Assembly: GCF_040567655.1 (NCBI RefSeq)
Contig: NZ_JBEXAC010000001.1
Span: 1,364,001 to 1,428,000, forward strand
Origin: Chitinophaga sp. H8
GTDB lineage: Bacteria > Bacteroidota > Bacteroidia > Chitinophagales > Chitinophagaceae
Direction: 5' to 3'
DNA length: 64,000 nt
The notes under the pieces are model-generated. The model was not told where the DNA came from and searched no databases. It saw only the letters and a program-made list of their open reading frames with translations. Shown piece by piece: positions 1-8,173 of the stretch; the stretch's first letter is position 1; every line of letters starts with the position of its first letter. A program made the position numbers and the translations under genes.

Positions 1-1
1 A

Positions 2-1615
2 GATCCCGGGGCTGTAGCGCAAACAGTAAACCGTGACACGCTGCCGGAAGATAGGGAGCGGCTGGTGCTTTCTGATGCTGAAGTATTACAATTAGCGCGC
101 TGGGGTATGTTAATAGAAGAACATTATCATTGTCCGATGGATATAGAATGGGCCAGGGATGGTATTAGTGGGGAATTATACATATTACAGGCCCGCCCAG
201 AGACGATACATTCTTCGAAAAAGAAGGATAATAAGGTATATAGCCTGATAGGAAAAGGTATTAGCCTGGTACAGGGAGAAGCCATAGGGAATAAGGTAGC
301 TACAGGTATCGCACGTATTTTGCAATCACCAGAAGAGGCTGCGCAGCTTCAGCCAGGTGAGATCATTATTACTGGTACCACCAGCCCTGATTGGGATCCG
401 GTATTAAAAAGGGCTGGGGCCATTGTTACCGATTCTGGAGGAAGAACCAGCCATGCATCCATTGTAGCCAGGGAACAGGGCGTTCCAGCTATTGTAGGGA
501 CTGGGAATGCCACAATGAAAATAAAAGATGGGACAGTGATTACGGTATCCTGCTGTGAAGGGAAAACAGGACATGTATATGAAGGAGAGCTGGAGTATAC
601 CACCATTGTGGTGGATGCGGATAAGCTGAAGTTACCGCAACAGACGGAAGCTATGATGATTATCAGTGACCCTGGCAGGGCTTTTGAATTATCATTTTAT
701 CCCAATAATGGGGTAGGGTTATTAAGAATGGAGTTCATTATTACACATGCTATCAATATACATCCAATGGCACTGGTGCATTTTGATAAGTTGAATGATG
801 AAGGTGCTAAGGCGAGGATAGCTGAAATAACCAGACAATATGAAGACAAGCAGAAGTTTTTCATTGAAAAGCTATCAGCAGGTATAGCTACAATAGCGGC
901 GGCATTTTATCCAAAAGATGTAATTGTTAGAATGAGTGACTTTAAGACCAATGAATATGCACAGTTGCTTGGTGGAAAAGAGTTTGAACCTGAAGAAGAA
1001 AATCCTATGCTGGGTTTCCGGGGAGCTTCTCGTTATTATCATCCATTATACAAGGAAGGATTCAGCCTTGAATGTGCAGCTATTAAAATGGTACGGGAAG
1101 AGATGGGGTTTACTAATGTAAAAGTAATGATTCCTTTCTGCCGTACGGTGGAAGAAGGCAGGAAGGTACTAGCAGTTATGGCATCCTTTGGATTGAAACA
1201 ACATGAAAATGGGCTAAAGGTATATGTAATGGCAGAACTGCCATCCAATGTGCTGGAAGCCGATAAATTTGCAGATATCTTTGATGGGTTTTCCATTGGT
1301 TCCAATGATCTCACACAGCTTACCCTTGGGGTAGACCGGGATTCGGTGTTGGTAGCCGGCCTTTTTAATGAAGAAGATGCTGCTTCTCTTAAGATGATCA
1401 CGATGATGCTGGAAGCGGCTAAGAAAGCAGGCAAGCCTGTAGGGCTTTGCGGACAAGCCCCCAGTGATTTGCCAGACTTTGCTGCATTACTGGTGGCACA
1501 AGGTATTAACAGCATATCATTTAATCCGGATGCATTATTGAAGGGAATTGCTAATATTATAAAGGCGGAAGAGCAGCTTTATCCGGATAATAAAACATTA
1601 CCTGTTTTACTATAA
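2..1615 (+). CDS. ppsA: Phosphoenolpyruvate synthase, 3' part (5' end outside window)
   Basis: Makes PEP from pyruvate and ATP (giving AMP and phosphate), the entry step of gluconeogenesis, in the cytoplasm. The frame is open to the left edge from base 2; a GTG at 65 is only an internal Val codon. About 537 residues are visible, so roughly the first third, the ATP-grasp nucleotide-binding domain, is missing. Visible in order: the end of the ATP-binding domain (IEWARDG, LQARPET), the swivelling phosphohistidine domain with GGRTSHASI (His near visible residue 151), and the PEP/pyruvate-binding TIM barrel (NPMLGFRGASRY, SIGSNDLTQ, GLCGQAPSD with the catalytic Cys). GLCGQAPSD and SNDLTQ favour PEP synthase over PPDK. 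It is the first recognisable member of a stress/energy island and converges on the next gene. Confidence 0.95.
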   Translation, partial: DPGAVAQTVNRDTLPEDRERLVLSDAEVLQLARWGMLIEEHYHCPMDIEWARDGISGELYILQARPETIHSSKKKDNKVYSLIGKGISLVQGEAIGNKVATGIARILQSPEEAAQLQPGEIIITGTTSPDWDPVLKRAGAIVTDSGGRTSHASIVAREQGVPAIVGTGNATMKIKDGTVITVSCCEGKTGHVYEGELEYTTIVVDADKLKLPQQTEAMMIISDPGRAFELSFYPNNGVGLLRMEFIITHAINIHPMALVHFDKLNDEGAKARIAEITRQYEDKQKFFIEKLSAGIATIAAAFYPKDVIVRMSDFKTNEYAQLLGGKEFEPEEENPMLGFRGASRYYHPLYKEGFSLECAAIKMVREEMGFTNVKVMIPFCRTVEEGRKVLAVMASFGLKQHENGLKVYVMAELPSNVLEADKFADIFDGFSIGSNDLTQLTLGVDRDSVLVAGLFNEEDAASLKMITMMLEAAKKAGKPVGLCGQAPSDLPDFAALLVAQGINSISFNPDALLKGIANIIKAEEQLYPDNKTLPVLL

Positions 1616-1628
1616 TTTTTTTAACATG

Positions 1629-2102
1629 TTAATCAACCGGCTGTTTTTCAAACCGGCCGGTTTTTTCTTTTATTCTGATCCGGTATACAATAGGTCTTAT
1701 CGTATTTTCCCCGGTATGCGCATATTCCATTTCATGGTGCATTTCGGCCAGACCTGCGGTTTCACTAACCTTTGTTTTTTGCTTCATCAGGTGGCCTATA
1801 AGAAATTTCATAGCGTAGTATTTTTCCTTCTGATCTATCACTTCTTCGTAAGTGCCCCATAAAATAATACTACGCCAGTTAGTCAGATTGTCTATTTCAT
1901 CCACCTGGAAGCATATCTGTGGATGTTGCCGCATCATGCTAATTTTCATCCCTTCTTTTGAGTGTGCAATAATGTAGGTGCCATTAAAGGCATAGCTTAC
2001 TGGTACAATGTATACTTTACTTCCGTCTGTACAGCCAATACGGCCGGTAAGATTACGGGATAGTAGCAGGTCAATTTCTTCAATAGTCAACTGTCCTAAC
2101 AT
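1629..2102 (-). CDS. Pyridoxamine 5'-phosphate oxidase-family (split-barrel flavin-binding) protein
   Basis: A 157-residue PNPOx-like split-barrel protein. The start MLGQLTIEEIDLLLSRNLTGRIGC and the middle part (VYIVPVSYAF, HSKEGMKISMMRQHPQICFQVDE, WRSIILWGTYEEV) match small flavin- or F420-type binding proteins of the NimA/HugZ-like group. It has no signal peptide. These proteins usually bind FMN and reduce or oxidise small molecules, but the substrate cannot be told here. It lies 109 bp downstream of the BON gene on the same strand, so it may be the last gene of the Usp-BON unit. Being next to stress proteins fits a redox role. Confidence 0.8.
   Translation of the reverse strand: MLGQLTIEEIDLLLSRNLTGRIGCTDGSKVYIVPVSYAFNGTYIIAHSKEGMKISMMRQHPQICFQVDEIDNLTNWRSIILWGTYEEVIDQKEKYYAMKFLIGHLMKQKTKVSETAGLAEMHHEMEYAHTGENTIRPIVYRIRIKEKTGRFEKQPVD
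1635..1662 (+). terminator. Rho-independent terminator after ppsA
   Basis: AACCGGC (1635-1641) and GCCGGTT (1656-1662) form a 7-bp stem followed by a run of T. It starts 20 bases after the ppsA stop and overlaps the last codons of the convergent PNPOx gene. Confidence 0.6.
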
Positions 2103-2211
2103 TTTATTGGTTTTAAATGTTGTGAAAAGGTAGTAATCCGGACGATTTTGCGTTTAAAAGAGGTCAAAAGACCATAACGTTAACTTGATTATAACAAAAT
2201 AGCTGCCGTAT

Positions 2212-2868
2212 TTATAGCAGAGAAACGCGTAACTCATCTTTTACCTCTATTACACCAGGAGTAGACCATACAGCCTGTTCTACCGCTGTTTTTTCTGTCC
2301 AGGAACGCACATTTCCTTTTAGTGTGATCCTGCCACCATCTGTTATGATGTCAATACGATCGGCTTCAATATCTGCTCTGCGCTCGAGGGCTTTTCTTAT
2401 AACATCTTTTACAATGATGGGGGTTATTTGGGGCTTTACTTTAAGGTGATTGTTGATACCTTGCAGTCCTATCAAATTTTTAAGGGCACTGGTGGCTGAT
2501 TTTTTCTGAAATTGCCATTCTACTTCTCCTTCCAGGGTAATGCGTCCGTTTTCTACTGTCAATTTTATACATTCTTCTGGTACAAAGCTGCTCCATTTAA
2601 GGGCATTTAAGGCGGCAGCAGCAATGTCCGCATCTGTTCTTTCATGCCCCAATGGAAGCTTAATGTCAATATCTACGGCTACCGCTTTTACATCTTTTAC
2701 CCGCTTGGCAGCATTTTCAGCAGCAAGCTTCTGCCCATAGTTATTTACATGTCCCATTAAGGTAACGATGCCATCTTTTACGGTAGTACCCACTTCAGTA
2801 CTAAGCAATAAAGGGTCCCATTGTAGTTCTTCCATAACGTCTTTCTGTAAATCAATATCTGTTTTCAT
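2212..2868 (-). CDS. Triple BON-domain protein (OsmY-like)
   Basis: 218 residues made almost wholly of three BON domains (about 4-70, 79-145 and 150-217), each with the alternating pattern VxxGxVTLxGxV and a conserved Gly (GIVTLMGHV, GRITLEGEV, GRITLKGNV). BON domains bind phospholipid or other envelope surfaces, as in OsmY. Unlike OsmY there is no signal peptide (start MKTDIDLQKDVMEELQWDP), so this form is probably cytoplasmic. It starts 16 bp after the universal stress gene and is almost certainly co-transcribed with it. BON proteins of this type often sit beside UspA genes in stress clusters. Confidence 0.88.
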   Translation of the reverse strand: MKTDIDLQKDVMEELQWDPLLLSTEVGTTVKDGIVTLMGHVNNYGQKLAAENAAKRVKDVKAVAVDIDIKLPLGHERTDADIAAAALNALKWSSFVPEECIKLTVENGRITLEGEVEWQFQKKSATSALKNLIGLQGINNHLKVKPQITPIIVKDVIRKALERRADIEADRIDIITDGGRITLKGNVRSWTEKTAVEQAVWSTPGVIEVKDELRVSLL

Positions 2869-2884
2869 AAAATGTATTTTTATT

Positions 2885-3724
2885 TTAGTAATGTGTTATA
2901 AATACGGGATAAGCTAATGTTTTTATCAGGAGGTCGGCATGACTATGCTTGAAAAACCGGGATACGATGCCTCGCCCGTAAGCGCCCATAACGATAAGAG
3001 CATGCTTCTTTTTCAGGAGATAGGTAAATAATTCGTCTTCCGTATTCCCTTTTAAAACTGTGAAATCGGAATAAGTGAAATGTTTACTCAGCCAGGTTGT
3101 GATCATTTTTTTCTCAGAGGGAGCTACTTCTCCTTCTTTTTGTATCTGTAATACAGTACCCCTGGATTCAGTTAGTTCTGGCAAAAGGTAGGTCAGTTGT
3201 TTCATAGCAAATATAGAAGACGGGCTGCCATCATAACAAAAGACAATTTCTTCAATTGGTTCCTGTATTACCGGTGCAATGATAACTGGACATTGGGCCG
3301 ATGATAAAATTTCTTTCAGCAGGGTGGCTGGTATATCTTTTGCTTCCGTAGTATAAGAAACGGCTGCATCCACAATAATCAGGTCCGAGAATCTACTCTC
3401 TGAAATAATTTCTTCCAGTATAGGTTCCTGTATATAACGCGTGGAAGCCTGGATGCCCTTTTCTTCGCAGTTTTCCTTAAAATTCCGCATGTGTTCCTCT
3501 ATTTGCCTCTTCTTTACATTGTGCTCCGGTAAATCTCCGGAAACAATGCTTTCTACGTAGGTCATACCGTATAATTGCTTTAAAGCTGGCTGCTCGGTAT
3601 ATAGATCCTTTTGAAAGAATAAACCAGTCAGTCTTGACCGGGTTAAATCTGAGAGGTAGCAGGCAAAGTTTAATGCATTGGGGGCCGGGGCAGCTCCTAA
3701 TATCACCAGTATTATCTTTTCCAT
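2885..3724 (-). CDS. Universal stress protein, tandem UspA domains
   Basis: 279 residues with two UspA domains. I chose the ATG at 3724 (MEKIILVILGAAPAP) over one 15 codons upstream because it matches the MEKILYVTDAI start of the neighbouring paralogue. The second domain ends with the nucleotide-binding loop VMGAYGRGIVSRFFKHSHAD, which fits the ATP-binding Usp pattern (G-x2-G-x9-G/S). The first domain has LIIVDAAVSYTT. Such proteins sense ATP level and are induced under oxygen or energy limitation. It leads a unit with the BON gene and is divergent from the second Usp gene; the gap between them holds three TGA-N6-TCA sites. Confidence 0.9.
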   Translation of the reverse strand: MEKIILVILGAAPAPNALNFACYLSDLTRSRLTGLFFQKDLYTEQPALKQLYGMTYVESIVSGDLPEHNVKKRQIEEHMRNFKENCEEKGIQASTRYIQEPILEEIISESRFSDLIIVDAAVSYTTEAKDIPATLLKEILSSAQCPVIIAPVIQEPIEEIVFCYDGSPSSIFAMKQLTYLLPELTESRGTVLQIQKEGEVAPSEKKMITTWLSKHFTYSDFTVLKGNTEDELFTYLLKKKHALIVMGAYGRGIVSRFFKHSHADLLIKTLAYPVFITHY

Positions 3725-3769
3725 ACAGCGTTTTATTCCAAAGGTATCCGGTTGATGATAGCGGAACAA

Positions 3770-3860
3770 TGACAGCTGTCAGCCATTGCTATGATTCCGG
3801 TTGTCTATTTCCGGAAAGGGCTGGTATGACGATAATCATGTAGAGGCTTGAGTGTCGTCA
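3770..3860. promoter_or_regulatory. Three CRP/FNR-like operator cores between divergent usp genes
   Basis: TGACAGCTGTCA at 3770-3781 is a perfect palindrome. TGACGATAATCA lies at 3827-3838, inside the near-palindrome ATGACGATAATCAT. TGAGTGTCGTCA lies at 3849-3860. All have the TGA-N6-TCA core. They lie 46-136 bases from the minus-strand start and 116-206 bases from the plus-strand start, so they could serve both genes. The middle site shares flanking bases GCTGGTATGA with the site at 10498. Confidence 0.55.
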
Positions 3861-3975
3861 TTTTTTGGCTGGATGGGGCGAGATAATTTAGTGAGCATGA
3901 AAATTTGATTAAATACATACTGCTGAGTGGAATAGAATACTGGTTTATTACTCACTGCACTTTAAAAACACTTTT

Positions 3976-4809
3976 ATGGAAAAGATACTTTATGTAACAG
4001 ATGCTATTAAACTAAATACCCGATGTCTTGATTTCGGTGTTTTTGTTTGTAATCTTACCCATTCCAGACTCACCGGTGTTTTTCTGGAAAACAAGGAACA
4101 GGAAGCGAGATCCCGGCAGGAAATTATAGAAACTGCTGTGGGCAATACCCTTCCAGGGGTATCAGCAAGCGCATTAAAAGATCATTACTGCGAGGAAAAC
4201 ATCAGGCATTTTAGAAATGCCTGCGAAACAGGAGGCGTTAACTGTGCTATTCACAAAGATAATGGTGTTCCTCTGGCGGAAGTGATTACTGAAAGCCGGT
4301 ATGCTGATCTGATCGTAATAGATGTAACCACTTCATTTACATCGGTACGTGAGACTACACCTACCTCTTTTGTAAAGGAAGTACTTCAGGAGGCAGAATG
4401 TCCGGTAATAATTGCCCCTGAAAGATTTGACGGCGTGGATGAAATCATCTTTACCTATGATGGTAGCCGGTCCTCCGTTTTTGCTATTAAGCAATTCATA
4501 CACCTTTTTCCTCAGCTCGGGGATAAAAAGGTAACTATACTCAGTGTAACTCATCCCGGAGGAAAGGTAAAAGGGGATAAATACAAACTGAAGGAATGGT
4601 TAGGAAGCCACTATGATCATATTGAGCTGGTTACCCTGGAAGATGGAAATGTAAGGGCACGGTTGCTGGAGTACCTACTGGTGAAAGAAAAGGTATTTGT
4701 AGTGATGGGAGCATATGGGAGAGGGGTATTATCTAACCTGTTGGCTCCCAGTCATGCGGGAACAGTGGTGCAATTATTAACTCAACCCGTTTTTATAGCA
4801 CATTATTAG
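3976..4809 (+). CDS. Universal stress protein, tandem UspA domains
   Basis: 277 residues, start MEKILYVTDAIKLNTRC. It has two UspA domains: the first with LIVIDVTTSFTSV, the second with IIFTYDGSRSSVFAIKQF and the C-terminal nucleotide loop VMGAYGRGVLSNLLAPSHAG. It is a close paralogue of the divergent gene at 2885-3724 and of the gene at 5541; all share a motif close to AECPVIIAP and the final PVFIAHY/PVFITHY. It is probably a cytoplasmic ATP-binding stress protein. It is transcribed alone and converges on a small membrane-protein gene. Confidence 0.9.
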   Translation: MEKILYVTDAIKLNTRCLDFGVFVCNLTHSRLTGVFLENKEQEARSRQEIIETAVGNTLPGVSASALKDHYCEENIRHFRNACETGGVNCAIHKDNGVPLAEVITESRYADLIVIDVTTSFTSVRETTPTSFVKEVLQEAECPVIIAPERFDGVDEIIFTYDGSRSSVFAIKQFIHLFPQLGDKKVTILSVTHPGGKVKGDKYKLKEWLGSHYDHIELVTLEDGNVRARLLEYLLVKEKVFVVMGAYGRGVLSNLLAPSHAGTVVQLLTQPVFIAHY

Positions 4810-4849
4810 GCTCATAATCATGCGTTATTGGAGAATAAGCCATTTAATG

Positions 4850-5335
4850 CTATTTCCAGATCTTTGAGAGCCATATGTTTGATAAGGCAATAGACGTGTG
4901 TTTGAATAAAAGTATCAGGCACGCTGCCGCCAATAAGAGTGTGCATGGAAATGCTGACCCAGCCCCAAGAGGAGCAATTGCTATGAGAAAAATAGCCGCG
5001 CTGGCCAAACTGGCTTTCAGCAGTTTTCCTTTGCTCGTTAAAAAAATGCCTATGCAAAACTGCCCTGCTGCAATCATCAGCACATAGGTAGTAATGTGCC
5101 GGCTGAATGCACCCATGATAAATTGTTCGTAGGATGATAATGCAGCCAGTTCCCCATAGATAAGGTAGCGGTCGGGATGATAGATGGCCATGAAGGCATT
5201 TACAAATGACGCGCCTATAAAAATAAAACATAATAATAGCCGGCAAGCAACCGGTTTCCTGATAGCCAGTATCAGCAAGATGAGGGCGATTCCATTGGAA
5301 ACAAGGGATTCCGGAGAGAAAATATTGCCACGCAT
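4850..5335 (-). CDS. Small integral membrane protein, function unknown
   Basis: 161 residues with about four or five hydrophobic segments (near 10-26, 32-52, 84-103, 108-125 and 128-145), including GIALILLILAI, LLLCFIFIGASFVNAFMAIYH and SLASAAIFLIAIAPLGAGSA. No family is recognised. A second minus-strand frame over the same DNA (4818-5246) is less hydrophobic and irregular, so I take this one. It is divergent from the third usp gene, and the gap between them holds a TGAGCAGGCTCA palindrome, so it is probably controlled with the stress genes. Confidence 0.7.
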   Translation of the reverse strand: MRGNIFSPESLVSNGIALILLILAIRKPVACRLLLCFIFIGASFVNAFMAIYHPDRYLIYGELAALSSYEQFIMGAFSRHITTYVLMIAAGQFCIGIFLTSKGKLLKASLASAAIFLIAIAPLGAGSAFPCTLLLAAACLILLFKHTSIALSNIWLSKIWK

Positions 5336-5449
5336 GAGGTTTGGTTTTTATGATTAATAATGATCCAAATTATTCCGGTCACAATAAAAAGACAATGATA
5401 GCGGTTAGTCACCTGGTTGTTTTCAATCATTCCGTTATCACCCTTTGCA

Positions 5450-5490
5450 CTGGTACTAATTATAATCATGTTTTGAGGTGAGCAGGCTCA
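5450..5490. promoter_or_regulatory. Operator-like palindrome and variant motif upstream of third usp gene
   Basis: TGAGCAGGCTCA at 5479-5490 is a perfect palindrome of the TGA-N6-TCA type, 51 bases before the usp start at 5541. Just upstream, the stretch 5450-5470 starts CTGGTA and ends TAATCATG, echoing the extended motif at 3821-3840 but with one extra base in the middle. Confidence 0.4.
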
Positions 5491-5540
5491 TTTTTTGCAA
5501 AGTCTTCCGGAGGTAGATTAGCAGTCTAAATTTTAATCGT

Positions 5541-6377
5541 ATGAAAAAAATACTTGCAGCTATTGATGCTTTCCATTTTTCAGAGGAGCAAATGGACGGT
5601 TTCGAATACATAGCCAAAGAAGTAAAAGGTAAAGTAACCGCTATTTTCCTGGAGAATATTGCCGCACAGTATATCCCCCTTGCAAGTGCATATCCGGAAT
5701 TATATGCACTTAATTATGACCCGATAATATTGGAAAGTGTCACAGAGCGGGAGAGGCTTATGAAGCAGCAGTTGGAACTGTTCCAAAAAATGTGTAGTAA
5801 TAGTAGGATAGATTTTAATATCAGAGAATCTACCGGCTACGCAGCCAACGAAATAATTGCAGAAAGCAGGTTTGCCGATCTGTTACTTATCAATAACAGC
5901 ACCTCTTTTGCCGCAGTGTATGAAACAGATCCTCCTATTTTTGTAAAAGAGGTATTGGCAGATGCAGAATGTCCGGTGATGGTATTGCCGGAAAAAGTTT
6001 CGCCGCTGAAGGAAATAGTATTTTCTTATAACGGATCTTATTCATCCACCTATGCTATCCGGGAATTTACCCGGCTTTTTCCATATTTTTCTGATATGCC
6101 TGTGAATGTGGTATATGTAGCGGAAGGGAATAGTACCGCTATACCATCAGAAAAACTCATCAGGGAATATCTGGATCATCACTATGATGAAGTACGGTTT
6201 ACTGTATTGAAAGGCGAGCCTTCAACAGAGTTGCTGGGATTATTAATAAACAGAACTGATTGTTTGGTGACTTACGGGGCATACAACCGGAGTAAGGTAT
6301 CCCGCTTCTTTCATAGAAGTGATGCCAATAGTGTACTGCGGACAGTGAATATTCCTATATTCATCACACATCCTTAA
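5541..6377 (+). CDS. Universal stress protein paralogue with degenerate nucleotide loop
   Basis: 278 residues, start MKKILAAIDAFHFSEEQ. It has two UspA-like domains aligned along their length with the two upstream paralogues (LLINNSTSFAAV, AECPVMVLPEK, IVFSYNGSYSSTYAIREF). Where the others have GAYGRG, this one has GAYNRSKVSRFFHRSDAN, losing the second and third Gly of the ATP-binding loop. It may therefore bind nucleotide poorly and act in the non-ATP (UspA-type) way. It ends at a strong hairpin shared with the convergent small ORF. Confidence 0.87.
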   Translation: MKKILAAIDAFHFSEEQMDGFEYIAKEVKGKVTAIFLENIAAQYIPLASAYPELYALNYDPIILESVTERERLMKQQLELFQKMCSNSRIDFNIRESTGYAANEIIAESRFADLLLINNSTSFAAVYETDPPIFVKEVLADAECPVMVLPEKVSPLKEIVFSYNGSYSSTYAIREFTRLFPYFSDMPVNVVYVAEGNSTAIPSEKLIREYLDHHYDEVRFTVLKGEPSTELLGLLINRTDCLVTYGAYNRSKVSRFFHRSDANSVLRTVNIPIFITHP

Positions 6378-6388
6378 TGATACAGGAA

Positions 6389-6440
6389 AATATGGTTCCC
6401 TTGGTGATTCTTCCAGGAGGTCGCTGGGGGGAACCATATT
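6389..6440. terminator. Long-stem hairpin between convergent genes
   Basis: AATATGGTTCCC (6389-6400) and GGGAACCATATT (6429-6440) are exact 12-bp inverted repeats around a 28-base loop, placed between the usp stop and the stop of the 58-aa minus-strand ORF. The position suits a bidirectional terminator, although no long T-run follows. Confidence 0.55.
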
Positions 6441-6460
6441 GTTGTAATGTTATACTCAGG

Positions 6461-6637
6461 TTAGCTGAAATACTGGTATTGTATCAGGTATTCATATAGC
6501 TTGACCAGGAAATAAAGCAATAATTCTTTAAGTACCGGAGATAATCCCATCATTAATAAGAATGCTATCCCCCATTCAGCGATTCTGTATAAAAGCATCT
6601 GATAATGCACATGTGGATTAGAAAGTTGATATTGCAT
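6461..6637 (-). CDS. 58-aa hypothetical small membrane protein
   Basis: An ORF of 58 codons from ATG at 6637 to TAA at 6461, starting MQYQLSNPHVHYQMLLYR. One hydrophobic stretch (AFLLMMGLSPVLKELLLYFLV, about residues 25-45) could span or lie along the membrane. It is divergent from the gene at 6840, and the gap holds three operator-like palindromes. It converges on the usp gene with a shared hairpin. Complete framing by promoter and terminator signals argues for a real gene, but I know no family. Confidence 0.45.
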   Translation of the reverse strand: MQYQLSNPHVHYQMLLYRIAEWGIAFLLMMGLSPVLKELLLYFLVKLYEYLIQYQYFS

Positions 6638-6710
6638 GACAGGCTGTTTTAGATTAACAAAGCTATAGTGTAAATATTTTAAAGAAAATGACCAATGACA
6701 TTTGTTAACC

Positions 6711-6796
6711 TGATATAAATCAATATTTACAGTTGTTGCACATCAGAAAGTTTAATAGGCCCTGATGACTATCAAATAATAGCTTGATGGGTATCA
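6711..6796. promoter_or_regulatory. Three FNR-like palindromes
   Basis: TGATATAAATCA (6711-6722), TGATGACTATCA (6763-6774) and TGATGGGTATCA (6785-6796) each have perfect TGAT/ATCA arms with a 4-base spacer, the arrangement of the E. coli FNR core. The gap is divergent, between the 58-aa ORF and the gene at 6840. The rightmost centre is about 50 bases before the ATG at 6840. Confidence 0.6.
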
Positions 6797-6839
6797 TTGG
6801 TTTAGGTAGGTGTTTTATCCATTTTTGTATAAAAAAGCT

Positions 6840-7547
6840 ATGTATCCTTCTTTCAGTTATACCGAATTACAGAAAAGATTTTGTGAGGGGTTTGCTTTCT
6901 TTCCCTTCAATGCCCTCGAACAATATGATGATTTCATATTCAAGTGTTATACCTGTTCCGATAATGCCCACCGGATCTTAGAGGTTCAGCGTGAAGAATA
7001 CAATTTTGGCAGGCAATATGCTAAGTTTCTGTTACAGAAGCTCCAACAACAGGATATTCCAATTGCAGCACAGCTATTGTTACAGCTGGAGGAAGTTTGC
7101 CTTAAATTAATGGAATCCAGTGAAGGCAATAGTAAACGCCCCGCTATCTATCATGAACTGGCAGATACTATATCTACTTACCAGCGCATTTTGTCTGTGT
7201 ACCAACATAATGTCCAGGAACATATTGCCACTCAATTGTCTTCAATGCCTGACTTTCCTGACGCTGGTACGTATGTTGAAATTGGAGCAGACAATATACG
7301 GCAAATAGAAATTGTGATTATGGAATTTATGCAGAGTACAGATATCATTTGCACGTTTCTTAGCAGCTGTATAAACAGGAGGTGTGGATTTGATAAACTG
7401 TTATTTAGGAAGGAAACATGGGAACAACTCAAAATGTTGGTAAGCAGTACCTATGAACTCAAAGAACAGCAACAAGAAACCATTGTATTACTTGAGCTGT
7501 GGGAAAAGCGTATTATTCGTTTAAATAAACTGCAAATCATGAATTGA
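6840..7547 (+). CDS. Conserved-looking hypothetical cytoplasmic protein
   Basis: 235 residues from ATG at 6840; a GTG at 6810 would add ten residues, but ATG (MYPSFSYTELQKRF) is preferred. There is no signal peptide. The sequence is rich in Gln, Leu and Glu and predicted mostly helical, with several Cys (KCYTCSD, CTFLSSCINRRCGF). No family or catalytic motif is recognised. It stands alone, converges on the haem-binding gene, and is preceded by three FNR-like boxes, so it is likely a member of the stress regulon. A sensor or adaptor role is possible but unsupported. Confidence 0.7.
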   Translation: MYPSFSYTELQKRFCEGFAFFPFNALEQYDDFIFKCYTCSDNAHRILEVQREEYNFGRQYAKFLLQKLQQQDIPIAAQLLLQLEEVCLKLMESSEGNSKRPAIYHELADTISTYQRILSVYQHNVQEHIATQLSSMPDFPDAGTYVEIGADNIRQIEIVIMEFMQSTDIICTFLSSCINRRCGFDKLLFRKETWEQLKMLVSSTYELKEQQQETIVLLELWEKRIIRLNKLQIMN

Positions 7548-7577
7548 GGAATTCCTTTTCAGATAGGCCGGCAGCTA

Positions 7578-8075
7578 TTACTTCCCTTTTTTTGCTACCA
7601 GGCTGTCGGGCGGATATTGACTGCTAATCTGAGCGCGTATTTCATCACACCAGTTGCTGACCAGTTGTTTTTCCTGTGCACTTAATTTAGCCGTTCTATG
7701 AATAATAGTATAGGAAGTTAAAGGCATTTCTTCTTTTTCCACCAGATCTGCGGTTTCCTTTAATTTTTTGTATTGGCGGGCTATGGGATAACGCATAAAT
7801 TCATTGAAGTTTAAATGACGTTTGCCATCAATAATATGCTTGTTTAGCCACCAGGCTACCGGTTGGATATTGGCATACCAGGGGTATACCGTGTTATTAC
7901 TGTGACAATCATTACAGGCCCGCTTGAATATATCCTGTACTGCCACGGGTGTGTGGTATCCTGTTGTTACATCATCATGAGAGACCGAAGATGTTTTGTT
8001 TTGCGCCGGACGGATGAATTGTATTCCCAAAAGGATCACCAGGAATAACCAAAGTAGTATTTTCCCAACTTTCAT
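7578..8075 (-). CDS. Haem-binding domain protein (CxxCH), membrane-anchored
   Basis: 165 residues. The N-terminal signal anchor (VGKILLWLFLVILLGIQFI) places the rest in the periplasm. The motif CNDCHSNNTVYPWY is a c-type haem site within the Haem_bd family signature (PVAWWLNKHIIDGKRHLNFNEF). These small proteins carry one covalent haem and are thought to work in periplasmic electron transfer or sensing. A paralogue lies at 58342-58818 with the same CHSNNT-YPWY core. It follows the PolX-like gene by 98 bp on the same strand and may be a separate unit; an inverted repeat lies between. Confidence 0.88.
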   Translation of the reverse strand: MKVGKILLWLFLVILLGIQFIRPAQNKTSSVSHDDVTTGYHTPVAVQDIFKRACNDCHSNNTVYPWYANIQPVAWWLNKHIIDGKRHLNFNEFMRYPIARQYKKLKETADLVEKEEMPLTSYTIIHRTAKLSAQEKQLVSNWCDEIRAQISSQYPPDSLVAKKGK

Positions 8076-8116
8076 AAGTAAATCTATTTAAAAAATAAAG
8101 ACAATCTATAAATATT

Positions 8117-8141
8117 TCAGCAAAATTGTAACTTTTGCTGA
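8117..8141. terminator. Hairpin between polX-like gene and haem-binding gene
   Basis: TCAGCAAAA (8117-8125) and TTTTGCTGA (8133-8141) form a 9-bp perfect stem with a 7-base loop. It is just downstream of the polX-like stop on the minus strand, with an A/T-rich tail but no clean T-run. A weak terminator or an mRNA-stabilising hairpin would both fit. Confidence 0.4.
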
Positions 8142-8173
8142 TTGTTAAGCTAGTATTGGAAGATCGTAGTACC

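Noticed and set aside
1039..1515. 158-codon minus-strand ORF inside ppsA
   Set aside because: The plus strand encodes the conserved PEP-binding barrel; the antisense frame has no motif.
4818..5246. Alternative minus-strand frame over the small membrane protein
   Set aside because: It is Cys/His-rich with irregular composition, while the frame at 4850-5335 shows regular TM segments.
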